Of a stretch of DNA of 64,000 nucleotides, positions 1 through 9,341 are shown piece after piece. The stretch lies in NCBI GenBank assembly GCA_963942565.1, contig OZ012699.1, forward strand, positions 23,209,764 to 23,273,763, given 5' to 3'. Position 1 is the stretch's first letter. Every line of letters starts with the position of its first letter. The notes beneath the pieces were generated by a model. That model did no database searches. It was not told the origin of the DNA and saw only the letters and a list, made by a program, of their open reading frames with translations. Source of the stretch: Maea johnstoni. Taxonomy: Eukaryota; Annelida; Polychaeta; Spionida; Magelonidae. The translations under genes were made by a program, and so were the position numbers.

Positions 1-408
1 GTTTATAAGAATATTACCAACAACTCTCCTTCAAATATTTTGTGAGAATTTGCTTTATTTCCAAGTTATTTTCAAACGTGTGAAAATAGCAGACGATACT
101 TTCATGGGGAATGTGTGAATGGGATAAACGCTATGATACGTTCTTCTATTCAGTATGGATATTTGTAATGTATCGAGTACTGGTACCAATCCCTAGTTGC
201 TGTGCAGGACAAGAAGAGTTATTCAACACTTGCCTGCATTTAGTTTGCATGTTATAGAATTATGAAATATTTCATGAAATAAATAAAAGGAGCTGTTGAA
301 AGCGATGTAAAACCCCATTTCTTCCTTCTTCGCTTTCCTTTTACTTTTCCATAATCATTCATACATTTTACAATACAGACTGTACTCTCACTAGTTCCTC
401 ATTTACAG
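1..408 (+). other. intron 5' of the superoxide dismutase exon
   Basis: AT-rich non-coding DNA ending in a pyrimidine-rich acceptor (ctcatttacag) at 398-408. It is read as the intron before the first visible SOD exon; earlier exons lie outside the window. No repeat or second gene was recognised in it. Confidence 0.6.
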
Positions 409-569
409 GTTTGTGAATCACGCCATATACTGGGCTACTCTATCGGGAGACGAGAATCGCCAGACAGAGCCAACAGAAAGCATTAAAAAAGATATCGACC
501 ATTCTTTTGGAAACTTCTCCAATTTTCAGAATAGCTTCAATGCAGAGGCTAAGAGTCTCTTTGGTTCAG
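409..569 (+). CDS. Mn-superoxide dismutase, internal exon
   Basis: This exon encodes part of an Fe/Mn superoxide dismutase, which converts superoxide to hydrogen peroxide and oxygen. It starts after a clear AG acceptor with one base of a split codon and ends at a GTAAGG donor (570), leaving one base of a Gly codon. The translation runs FVNHAIYWATL, then SFGNFSNFQNSFNAEAKSLFGSG. The NH-x-x-YW motif carries the second histidine metal ligand of the family, and FGSG begins the C-terminal alpha/beta domain. Reading joins in frame to the exon at 2017. The first ligand histidine and the N-terminal targeting signal must lie in exons upstream of the window. The FGSG form is closer to bacterial Mn-SODs than to the VQGSGW form of animal mitochondrial SOD2. 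Confidence 0.9.
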
Positions 570-1492
570 GTAAGGGGTGAGGGCAGAGATGGGTATATTT
601 TAGGGGTGTACATTGATATGGCCCATATCAATAACTATCCTCAAACAATACAGCCTGCTTTCACTTGTCAATACACATATTAGTTCATCTAAGTATCCAA
701 AAATGAAAATGGGGTCTTCGCGAAGAAACTTAAAGCAAAACTTGGAAAAACCATTATCAATGCTTCGTGATTTCCCATTATGGCTTATATGGCGTTTGCA
801 TTGACATACCAATACATTGTCAAAATTATGCAAATTATCGAAATTAGAAACAATGTATCATTATATTGAATCAACAAAAATTCTAAACAAAGACATCCCC
901 AGCATATTTAATGTATTATTGTTGTATCGCAACTAGACAATATTTTTCTGACCAATGCATTTAAAACTTATTAGAAAAATTAATTGTAATCCGAACTATT
1001 ACAAACAAGTTTGGTTCGAATATTGAAAATAATTTATTCCCATGTTATTTTATCAAAGTATAGTAGCATCCTAAGATATCCTATTCCTAATATGAAAATA
1101 TGGTTATTATTTATACCATACCATTTTTTTCATACATTAATTATTAATGTTATCTTATACATTTCTGCCTTATTTACTTACTTGCTATAAATGATTTGTA
1201 CATCCAGATAGTGTATTTGTTTAAGCACATTTCATGACTGTCCCACAGATGGGGGCATTAGAAAGCATATGGATTATTTGAATTGAATGGATCTCTTGAA
1301 CAATAAAAACATCTGCTTTGCAGAGAATTTTTTATAAAAAAGTATCGTGGCGTCCAGGTAGCAGTTTTCAAGAGGAATTTTGGCAACAATTAGGTTTAAC
1401 TCAACTTTCATGTGATACCTTTCAGATTGAAACATTATTTAAATATATATTTATTGAAGCAAATAAAAAGATTATAAAATTTCTAGGGATTT
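570..1492 (+). other. SOD intron, upstream part
   Basis: First 0.9 kb of the 1447-bp intron between the two SOD exons. It is AT-rich, without coding signal or a repeat that I could bound. Confidence 0.5.
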
Positions 1493-1978
1493 AGAGGACT
1501 TAGTCTGGACCCATTTTCTGACCCTATCGGACCAGCCATACTTTAAAATATCTTATGAAGAGAAAGAATCATTTGGAATTTTTTATTATACGGTGAACTT
1601 GGATATGACAGACTCAATGGGACCAGGAAAATTGGACCGTCGTATGCAAAATCTGTCGTATACATATGACGAATACTTGATATGCATCGGACTGGGACCG
1701 ACCATATCGTCCGTCATATGCAAAAATCCGTCGTACAGTGGTCCGTCATATCCAAGTTCACCTGTAGCTGCATAATCTTGAGTAGGTCTTCCATCATAAA
1801 ACACAATTTTGAAAACTCCTCTTTTTTTTGTATTTTTGAAACTTCCAGACTACGAATGGTGGTAAAATTGTCAATTTTAGAAATTTATTACAAATATATA
1901 TTGGGGTGTCTTGAGGGGTCATCTTTGAGGATTTTGGTGTTCAAATGACACCCAGACACCCTGCTGGCTAAGACTATG
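1493..1978. mobile_element. old hAT-type MITE in the SOD intron, interrupted by a second MITE
   Basis: The right end (GTGTTCAAATGACACCC ... GGCTAAGAC) resembles the right end of the hAT MITEs at 5062-5373 and 46653-46964. The left end near GGACTTAG resembles their left end. Removing the nested 1591-1764 element and its TA duplication leaves about 310 bp, against 312 bp for the two clear copies. No target duplication survives, so this is an old copy and the outer limits are approximate. Confidence 0.45.
1591..1764. mobile_element. 174-bp TA-target MITE
   Basis: Near-perfect terminal inverted repeats: CGGTGAACTTGGATATGAC on the left and CAGGTGAACTTGGATATGAC on the right strand. TA dinucleotides flank it at 1589-1590 and 1765-1766. 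The TA target and CAGGTGAAC start match the pogo-like MITEs at 28706 and 37362, suggesting a Tc1/mariner-superfamily (pogo-like) non-autonomous element. It has no coding capacity. Confidence 0.7.
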
Positions 1979-2016
1979 AAAGTAACAAACTGTCATTTTC
2001 ACGTTCTGTGTTTCAG

Positions 2017-2279
2017 GCTATGTCTGGCTGTGTCGCAAACCTCGGTCCAGTCCCAGTGTTTCCGCACTCGTGATAGTTCCAACAGCCAATCAGGACTCTC
2101 CAATCTCTGAGGGACTGAAACCGATCCTGGTCTTAGACGTTTGGGAGCATGCATATTATCTAAAACACCAGAATCGCCGACCTGACTATATCGCCACCTG
2201 GTGGAGCGTCCTGGATTGGAGTGCAGTGGAAAAGTTGGATAAATGGTGGGGAAGTCTCACAGTGCACGATGAACTCTAG
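2017..2279 (+). CDS. Mn-superoxide dismutase, last exon, ends in HDEL
   Basis: Terminal exon after a tttcag acceptor, in frame with 409-569. It encodes the C-terminal domain: YVWLC, then TANQDSP, whose Gln is the outer-sphere residue placed as in Mn-type enzymes, then [19 protein letters not shown] with the Asp and His metal ligands, and WWSVLDW. About 141 residues are visible over the two exons, consistent with two thirds of a usual 200-220 residue SOD. The stop TAG follows the residues VHDEL, so the protein ends in HDEL, a canonical ER-retrieval tetrapeptide. That is unusual, because animal Mn-SOD is normally mitochondrial. Enzyme class is secure from motifs; ER location is an inference that needs the N-terminus. 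Confidence 0.92.
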
Positions 2280-2484
2280 AATAATTATAAAGTCTGCTCA
2301 AAATTTAACAATCACGAAAAAGATTTCTGATAATGTTCAGATTATCGTTCCTTTGAACACTGTTTCTAGGTGAAAAAAAGGCTGATTGATTCTGCTTTTG
2401 AGAATTCTTTTTCACATGTGCCATTGTATTGATGCTAAGCATTGATTGCTAATGCTTTGGAAATTAAAAGTAAAGTGATGAATG

Positions 2485-2490
2485 AATAAA
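2485..2490 (+). terminator. poly(A) signal of the SOD gene
   Basis: AATAAA 206 bases after the SOD stop codon, in AT-rich DNA. It is the first such signal downstream and gives a plausible 3'UTR of about 230 bases. Confidence 0.55.
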
Positions 2491-2658
2491 TAACTATAAT
2501 GCAGCAAATATGTATCACCAAGCGATATTTGTTTCTATTTAATTGATTAGGAAACTAGTATAATATCAGTAGTGGATGTTGAGTTTGTCTTTTAAAAAGA
2601 TCAGTTATATTGGAGAACTCACCTGTATTGGTAGTAAAATGCAAACCGCTCACATAAT

Positions 2659-3009
2659 CAGGGGTGTCCAATTGTCACACCAGCATGCGACAGAGGCCTC
2701 AAAACGTGCGACAAGACAAAACGTCTAATCTCCCTTTAACTGAGAACATATTTGGAAAGCATAACCAAAAGAGTCTATCAGATGTTTCAAATGACATTTT
2801 AAATACAAATTGTATTTAGAAAAGCTGTACACTCCATTAATTTATATCACCTATTGATTGATCTAGGTCTATCAATGCTAGGAGGGCTGTTTTAGTGGAG
2901 TCAGCCTGTGAAAATATCTAAAATTATTGTTGCATAGCGCCCACCAAAAATTCCTGTGCTCCGGGAAGAATTGTCTGTGCTCCAGGACTACTACATTTGG
3001 ACACCCCTG
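2659..3009. mobile_element. 351-bp hAT-type non-autonomous element
   Basis: Ends are CAGGGGTGTCCAATTGT and, on the other strand, CAGGGGTGTCCAAATGT. CAGGGGTGTCCAA is a start typical of hAT elements. The 5-bp direct repeat ATAAT lies immediately outside each end (2654-2658, 3010-3014). No transposase coding is left. Confidence 0.75.
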
Positions 3010-3239
3010 ATAATCCTCTCACAAAAACATGGAGTGTTTCATAGATAAAGTCATTTTTGTGATTTAAGGAAACCCCAAATGAATTGCGATAAACAAGTTA
3101 TTTTTTGTAATAAATAAGGCTTTGACAAAATGAAATAATTGTGTATTGTAATACTTTCCACATATCTTCAGGTCCATTTTTCCCCTCTAAAAGGTGTTCA
3201 CTGTTTTTGGAATTTCGTTTTTCGTCACTTTTTCTGCCA

Positions 3240-3430
3240 TGATATGACTAAGTCGTGACTGGCCCGTTGTATCTTATGGAAGAAAAAGGAGTACCTGGCG
3301 AAAGCCAAAGCCTAACCCAAAGTCACTCGCAACTTTCACACATGCCCCAGGTGGGATTTGAACCTGCATAGCGGTGAGAGACAGCTAGCAGTCAGTGGCA
3401 ACGTCTTTGACCACACGCCCATCGGGGCAT
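3240..3430 (-). mobile_element. tRNA-derived SINE
   Basis: On the minus strand a tRNA-like head has an A-box-like stretch (GGGCGTGTGGTCAAAGAC) and, about 50 bases on, a B box (GGTTCAAATCCC at about 3352-3364). No acceptor stem pairs, so it is a SINE head rather than a tRNA gene. The body runs toward lower coordinates to about 3240; that limit is approximate. Confidence 0.6.
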
Positions 3431-3454
3431 GCCATGGATCTTAAGAGAAGAAAT

Positions 3455-3850
3455 ACTTTTTTCAATGGGTACATACTTCCTCACTTTGATTTCTCTAATG
3501 TATGGGGCCATTCTAGCTCTGAAATCCAGACAATAATGCTTAAGCTCCAGAGGAAAAACTGCAAGATTTGTAATTGATGCGGATTACTCTTATCTAGGCA
3601 GAGGCCTCTTTAAAACACTTAAATGGTTACCTTTCATTACCAGAGTTCAATTCAATACTGCTATTCTAATGGATAAATCTGTGTGCTCCTGTAGAGACAA
3701 GCTTTTAAAGCTAGATTATGAGTCACATACAATCATTGAATTCAAGCCCTTTTCATGAATGTGTCATACAGAACATTAAAAGTTGCGTAGGTAAATATAT
3801 GAACCTCTTCATCCTTTAAAAGGTGTCTTGAGACCTATTTCCCAAATGTA
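3455..3850 (+). mobile_element. decayed 3' fragment of a CR1/jockey-type LINE
   Basis: The translation contains LPHFDFSNVWGHSSSEIQTI and LKLQRKNCKI, then in another frame RQRPL and WLPFITRVQFNTAILM. These match the conserved region after the reverse transcriptase in CR1/L2/jockey LINEs, which typically reads LPHFDYC..VWG, LQ.LQNRA, WLP...R. Several stops and frame changes show it is long dead, and only the extreme 3' part of the ORF remains. Confidence 0.65.
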
Positions 3851-4515
3851 GCAGGGGTCATAATCATGATCAAGATGAGTGATGCTAATGAGGTTTGAAG
3901 AAACAGGAGTTCCATTTGGCAGAGTCTCCATAGCAATGCTGGTTTCAAGGGGTGCTTCAAGGGAAAATTAGAATACTAATGAGTTCAGCAAATTTGCTGT
4001 ACTCTAATATACTTATAGTATAGGAAACATATCTAGGTCAATGTTTGGGACTAGTCTATGATTGTTGTGCGCTCATCCTTTCCTTACCAACTGTAGATCC
4101 ACACTATGTTGAAGTGCAACCGCCTCCATTAGGCGTATGGGTGGCACCCTTGTTCTTCAGTCCTTTTTTGGATGTTGTTTTGGTCATGTTGTTTATGTAT
4201 GTTGTTCTAGCTACGTGGAGCGCATAGCATAGGTTTCTTGTAATTGGTTCCACGGCTCTGATGATTTCTGCGCTGTTCGATTTGCTAGAGAGTAAATGAA
4301 TGCATTCATGGCCGGAAAACTGGGAGGCACAATTGGGCATGCGGTTGTGTATTTTATACTTGTTGCCCACATATTTAGTACAGCGATTAGATGTTTGCAC
4401 TGTAAAAGCTGTGCATTAACAAAATATATAGAAGTATTTGTATTCTTACAATAACAATTACATCTCTTGTTATTCAGATGTATTTTATTGCATGATTAAA
4501 AAAAACAGAATGAAT
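3851..4515. other. intergenic, nothing recognised
   Basis: AT-rich DNA without a supportable gene. Two overlapping opposed open frames near 4045-4400 have no recognisable motif and were not accepted. Confidence 0.4.
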
Positions 4516-4649
4516 CAGTCATCCTGTCCATACAGGTACATGTAGTGCCAAAGTGGCGCTAAATTTGCAAATTTCATGTTTAAAATTGAAAGTCCATTTA
4601 GAACATACCCAATAGCAAATTTAGCGCCACATATATGGATGGATGACTG
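4516..4649. repeat. 134-bp inverted repeat, MITE-like
   Basis: Outer ends pair (CAGTCATCC with GGATGACTG) and an inner perfect 16-bp pair (GTGGCGCTAAATTTGC at 4553-4568 and its complement at 4615-4630) flanks a short spacer. No clear target duplication was found. Confidence 0.55.
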
Positions 4650-4820
4650 CTCGTCCCCTTTTTTGTTTTAGATTTCCAAAAAGGATCTGACAAGGATAGC
4701 TTATGCAAAGTTTCATGGAATTCTTAATGTGTGGTATATTTCAAATGAATTTTAATGGATTTTAAGTTTTATATTTGTAAATCTCAGGGGGATTATTATT
4801 AACTTTAAGAATTATTTTCT

Positions 4821-4910
4821 TTAACCCTTATGCTGCAGTTTGCTAATTTGGCAAATACAAAATGATGCAAAAAAACTGAAAAATGACAGAAACCCTGGCA
4901 TATGATACTT
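4821..4910 (-). mobile_element. partial piggyBac-like MITE
   Basis: TTAA followed by CCCTTATGCTG and about 80 bases that match, in reverse, the right end of the TTAA-flanked element at 15920-16125 (GCTAATTTGGCAAATA, AAAATGATGCAAAAAAAC). The other end is missing. Confidence 0.55.
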
Positions 4911-5061
4911 TTTTGATTAATGTATTAAACTTATGTGATTAATTTATTTGACCATTTTTCATTTGACAATTCAACATATACAAGATAACTATTGCCTGAG
5001 AGGACTTTTAAAGATAATTCTGTCCTCAAAGTATAACTACTTGATAAGATTTCCTTATTGT

Positions 5062-5373
5062 CAGGGTCTTAGCCGATATTTGGAAACAGGGTGTCCAAAT
5101 AGAGTTTTCATAGACTTTTGCGTGTCCAAAGTGTGGTACAAAATACATACTACTAATAAGATAGACCCTATACCTTTACAGATTTTGCTTTTTTAGGCCA
5201 GATACTGCTTTGTGTGTCTTATAAAAGTGACACTACAGCTTCACCATCTTCTATCTTCTAAGAAAAGCCATCTTTAGCAAAATCTGACATAAATTTTTGG
5301 CTGTCCAAACTGTCAAAAAACAGTGTTCTGCGTGTCCAAATGACACGCTGGACGCATTACGGCTAAGCCCCTG
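5062..5373. mobile_element. 312-bp hAT-type MITE
   Basis: Terminal inverted repeats CAGGGTCTTAGCCG and CAGGGGCTTAGCCG. A perfect 8-bp target duplication CTTATTGT lies at 5054-5061 and 5374-5381. It is the same length and family as 46653-46964. No coding sequence. Confidence 0.85.
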
Positions 5374-5598
5374 CTTATTGTAGCAGAAGGGATTATTTTC
5401 TTTAAATATTTGTTTTTTTTACTGTTTTGATTTAACAATTCAACCTTATACAAATTAAATATTTGATGATGAATAAAGTAATTCTCGTATAAGGTAGCTG
5501 ATAGCGTTTCTTTAAGGAATCTAATGCGCTTAATTTCTTTATCAATATCTTTATTGACAATTCAACTTATACAAAGTGAATGTTGCCTGACAACACTT

Positions 5599-5890
5599 CT
5601 TATCCCATGATGATATAGGAGGCGCCACTAGTCTAATGACTCATGACTCTTACTGTATTTCTATTGGCTGGAGCATTGGAGTCTTTGCTGTCCCTAACCG
5701 CACCTGATCCTGCTTCTAGATAGCCTCGCCATATTCATAGTTCCCATACTATTAACGTCTCCGTTCGCTTGTATACTTGCATATGGTGAACCAATCTTTT
5801 TAACAAGTTAGCACATTATAACTCGCTGTTTCTGTGCAGATCACGAGGTGTAAATTAGGGTAAGGCAAGTTCCAATTCAGGTGTAAAAAT
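5599..5890 (+). repeat. 3' part of a dispersed repeat (family R1)
   Basis: About 290 bases beginning near TCCCATGATGATATAGG, through GGCGCCACTAGTCTAATGAC and TTTCTATTGGCTG, to GTAAGGCAAGTTCC. They are homologous to segments at about 18590-18880, 35150-35267, 43680-43960 and 61640-62340. The family is unclassified. Confidence 0.7.
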
Positions 5891-6030
5891 GGCCATCCTA
5901 TGAGTGGTATGGCCCTATGGGCACAGGGTTCAGGAACTTGCTCCAGCTCAGTAAATGATTTTTCCTTTTTTGATGGGTCTTGGGATCCTTCCAAGCCTAA
6001 ATCAAAGATCAGAGGGGAAATTAGTATCAA

Positions 6031-6031
6031 G

Positions 6032-6122
<91 letters not shown>
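6031..6122. repeat. (TA)n microsatellite
   Basis: About 90 bases of alternating T and A with a single GT interruption near 6051. Confidence 0.95.
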
Positions 6123-6126
<4 letters not shown>

Positions 6127-6315
6127 CTCTATTATATATACTTCATACTAATTTGCTCTTTTTCTTTGTTTTCCAGGCAATTCAAACTCATTTCTCATTG
6201 ATTTGGACCTGGAAGGATCTCAAAAAGAGGAAAAATTATAGTCCCATCTACTGAGCTTGAGCAAGGTCCTGTGGTATGGGTATTTTAAACGGGTCATAAA
6301 TAATGGCCACCTACC

Positions 6316-6645
6316 ACAGGTATTTGTATCTGTACAGGTGTCTTGTGTATAATTTTACTTGAAAATTTGTCCTGTACAATTATGATCATTATAGTGATGT
6401 TGGCCACCCTCTCGATAAGTCTGAGACGAAGTTTCAGCGTCCTACGATCCATACAAGCCAAGAAAACACCACATAAACATGAGAACTGCTATCTCGTCTG
6501 TGTATTATAAATAGAATAGATAGCAGTTCTTCTTCTCAGACTTATCAAGAGGGTGGCCAACATCACTATAACGATCATAACTGTACAGGACGAATTATCA
6601 AGTAAAATTATACACAAGACACCTGTACAGATACAAATACCTGTG
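6316..6645. repeat. fold-back repeat with 112-bp arms
   Basis: Arms 6316-6427 and 6534-6645 are near-perfect reverse complements (ACAGGTATTTGTATCTGTAC on the left and its complement on the right). A 106-base spacer holds a smaller hairpin (GAACTGCTATCT with AGATAGCAGTTC). The structure suggests a fold-back transposon; no target duplication was defined. Confidence 0.8.
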
Positions 6646-6837
6646 CACCTACCAAGATGGCAAATTTCTTGGTCATTATGCTCACCTCCCCATGGTCATA
6701 AATATGGCCACCTCCACAAAAACAATGTTATAAAATTATCAGGAAAGTTATTGTTGATAGAGATTTAGGACGGATTAAGTACAGTGGTTGTTATGAATCT
6801 AAGTTTAGGATTAAGAGGTGGTCAAGAGTGTGTGTGT

Positions 6838-6853
6838 GGGGGGGGGGGGGGGG
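6838..6853 (+). repeat. poly(G) run
   Basis: Sixteen consecutive G residues after a short (TG)n tract. Confidence 0.9.
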
Positions 6854-7222
6854 CAAAAATCCTCCTCCATGCAATCAGAGACCATTGGATTCCTCATGAG
6901 CGCATTGCTATTTTTTTATTCATTTTGAATTTGAATCACTAAATCGAATTGAAGCAGCGTATTGGTAATCAAATTGATAAATATTTCTCAAAGAGCTGCA
7001 CCCACAGACGGCGATCAACTCATGAGCTCACCACCCTTTTGACTTGTGAGCTCATGAGCTCACAGACGCGCAGATTTTTTATTTAAATACTTATTTTCCA
7101 GCCCAGCTATTACAAAGTAAATACCTACTTGTGATGATTTATTAACATTGAGATATTTATTTCATTTCAAAATGTGCTGAAGAGGTACAAAGGTCAGTAT
7201 AATGCTGAACAACACTACTTGT

Positions 7223-7681
7223 TAAGGCTAGGACGATCAATCGTTAGCTCGATTAATCGGTCAGATCGGTCTGAAATCCGACCGGGTCGAGACTAGTTTT
7301 GGAAAATCGATTATTTCCGATTATCGCTAACATCGTAAAAAAAAAGTAATTTCCTCCACAAAACCCTTATTGACCACTCATTTGACCACTTATCCCACTG
7401 TTACAGCGAATAATAAACACATTTGCCTACCTTAACTGTTGTTTTCGTGCCTATTTTCGCCGCCGCATCTATTTTACGTAGCGACTTATACTTGTATTGA
7501 CAAGTCTGATTTTCAAAATGGCGTCGTCGCCGTTCCCACGCTATAGTTCGCTTTACTTCCGGGTTTGCTACTAGCGTGTTTTGAAGGATATAGCACTCTC
7601 AAAATAATCGTTTTTAATCGATTGATCAGTCGGAAACCGACGATTAATCGAACCGAAATTTCAGAACGATTCCTAGCCCTA
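7223..7681. mobile_element. 459-bp hAT-type element
   Basis: Ends TAAGGCTAGGACGAT and, on the other strand, TAGGGCTAGGAATCG, with subterminal CGATTAATCG motifs in both arms. A perfect 8-bp duplication CTACTTGT flanks it at 7215-7222 and 7682-7689. No transposase reading frame survives. Confidence 0.85.
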
Positions 7682-7689
7682 CTACTTGT

Positions 7690-8864
7690 ATAAATGGGAG
7701 ACTGTAAACAAGACATGTCAGGGATAAGCCATATATGGCATGACTGACTGTGACCTTGCCCTTAAATTCAAGGTCAAAAGGGGGTTATTTGAAATCTGAA
7801 TGTGAATCTTTAGGTTTTGCATGAAGATTGAATTCAAACAATTTATGGTTTTACAATACTCTACACCGGTTACACCTTAATTATTGATCAAACTAAAGTA
7901 ATTTATTACAGTTTTCCTGACACCACTGCCAACTTAGAATTTTGGAATTGTTACAAATACAGATTTCTATTGAATATGTACCATTGATTTTGACTCTGCC
8001 TGCCTAGCCTAAAAGACAGTTTTTAATACTGAATGTGTTGGCTGTACATAGTGATAATCATATTTATTGAATTTGATGATTTAACACATTTTAAGATACA
8101 ATATATACTATGATTCATAAGTCATAACTGTTTAAAATGGGATTTCCTTACTAAGATATATGTTATATAAGAAGGGCAAATGTGGTACCAATTGGGAAAC
8201 TTTTGTAGCATTTTTATGAAAATCTTCCAAATATGTCCTATTTTCACAAACTGTACCCGTTCATACTTTGAAAACCTGTTATTTTCTTTATGTTTTATTG
8301 TTAAGAGCATCGTTTAGAGAGTTTAGACCAAATTTGACTCATACCAATTTTGGGTTAAAAAACTGTTTTTTGAATTCCTTGATTTGGCCCCATCACTCAT
8401 ATAACAGCAGAAAACTGATTTCAACAAGTTACATGGCAGAACAGTATTTCAGGCAGTGGCAGTATCTCTGAAGATTTAAATTTAGCAAAGAAAGAATCAA
8501 ATTTTGGAGGATGAGATGTTTGTGACATAAATTGTGTTATTATTTCTTAAGTCAGTCTGTGAAATTAGATGAACCCACAAACTAAACTTGTTTTGAAGAT
8601 CACTTAGCTATGCAAAGTTTCAGGAAACTTAAAATGAGATTTCTGAAAGTGTTGTAAGACCTTGATATTTTTTTCAATGATTTGCAGGGAGTATGACAGT
8701 AGTTATCACTTGTATGACATGGTTACCTTTATATTGGCTATAAAAGTATGTGTGAGTTTCACAGTGTACTTTGAAAATATCACGGGAGATTTAACCAAGA
8801 ATCTGTGAAAGGTCATAGTGGTATTCTGTTTTTCCTTGTTTTGACAATTTCATCTTTTTTTCAG
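7690..8864. other. DNA upstream of zinc-finger unit A
   Basis: AT-rich, no gene seen. The last 170 bases resemble the short intron in front of the coding exon of units B, C and E and end in the same acceptor (ttttttcag at 8856-8864). The matching donor is not clear here. Confidence 0.45.
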
Positions 8865-9341
8865 ATCCATGATATGACAAGTGCATCATCCAAACTACTG
8901 CGTGACTGAACATTACCACATAGAGGCCACGGCAATCAAGGTCAAAGTTCAAAGTTCATCATTTCTGCATCTTGGAGAGATTTATCAGGCGTTGGGCTCT
9001 AAAAATCTAAGATAGAGGTTATGGATACAGGTAGCAACCGTTTTCAAGTATGGGAAGAATAATTCTCCAGTTATTCACCGATTCATACTTGCAGCAGTGC
9101 AGCAAGGTTCTAAAACCTTGGTGATATCCTATTTCTGCAAGGCATCTCTTGAAAATTATCTTAAGGAACCACACTGGTGACTCTCAAATAGTTGCATTTG
9201 TATTTATTTCCATCTTAGTCTCAATAAACTAAAGAACCCAGAAAACCATGACCAGGGAAACTTAACTGACAGTTTATATTAATTCCTGCAATAAGGGAGG
9301 GCGAGTTAATAAACGAAGGTTATTGTGATTGAAGACTTACA
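8865..9341 (+). other. 5'UTR part of zinc-finger gene A exon
   Basis: The segment after the TTTTTTCAG acceptor is homologous to 20456-20937, 25616-26080 and 46636-47402. It contains stops in the coding frame and no long open frame, so it is read as untranslated leader continuous with the coding exon. Confidence 0.6.

Noticed and set aside
4045-4400. Opposed 60- and 98-codon frames
   Set aside because: No motif, no splice or regulatory context, no conservation visible in the window.
5900-6254. Open frames through the (TA)n tract
   Set aside because: They consist of YI repeats from the microsatellite.
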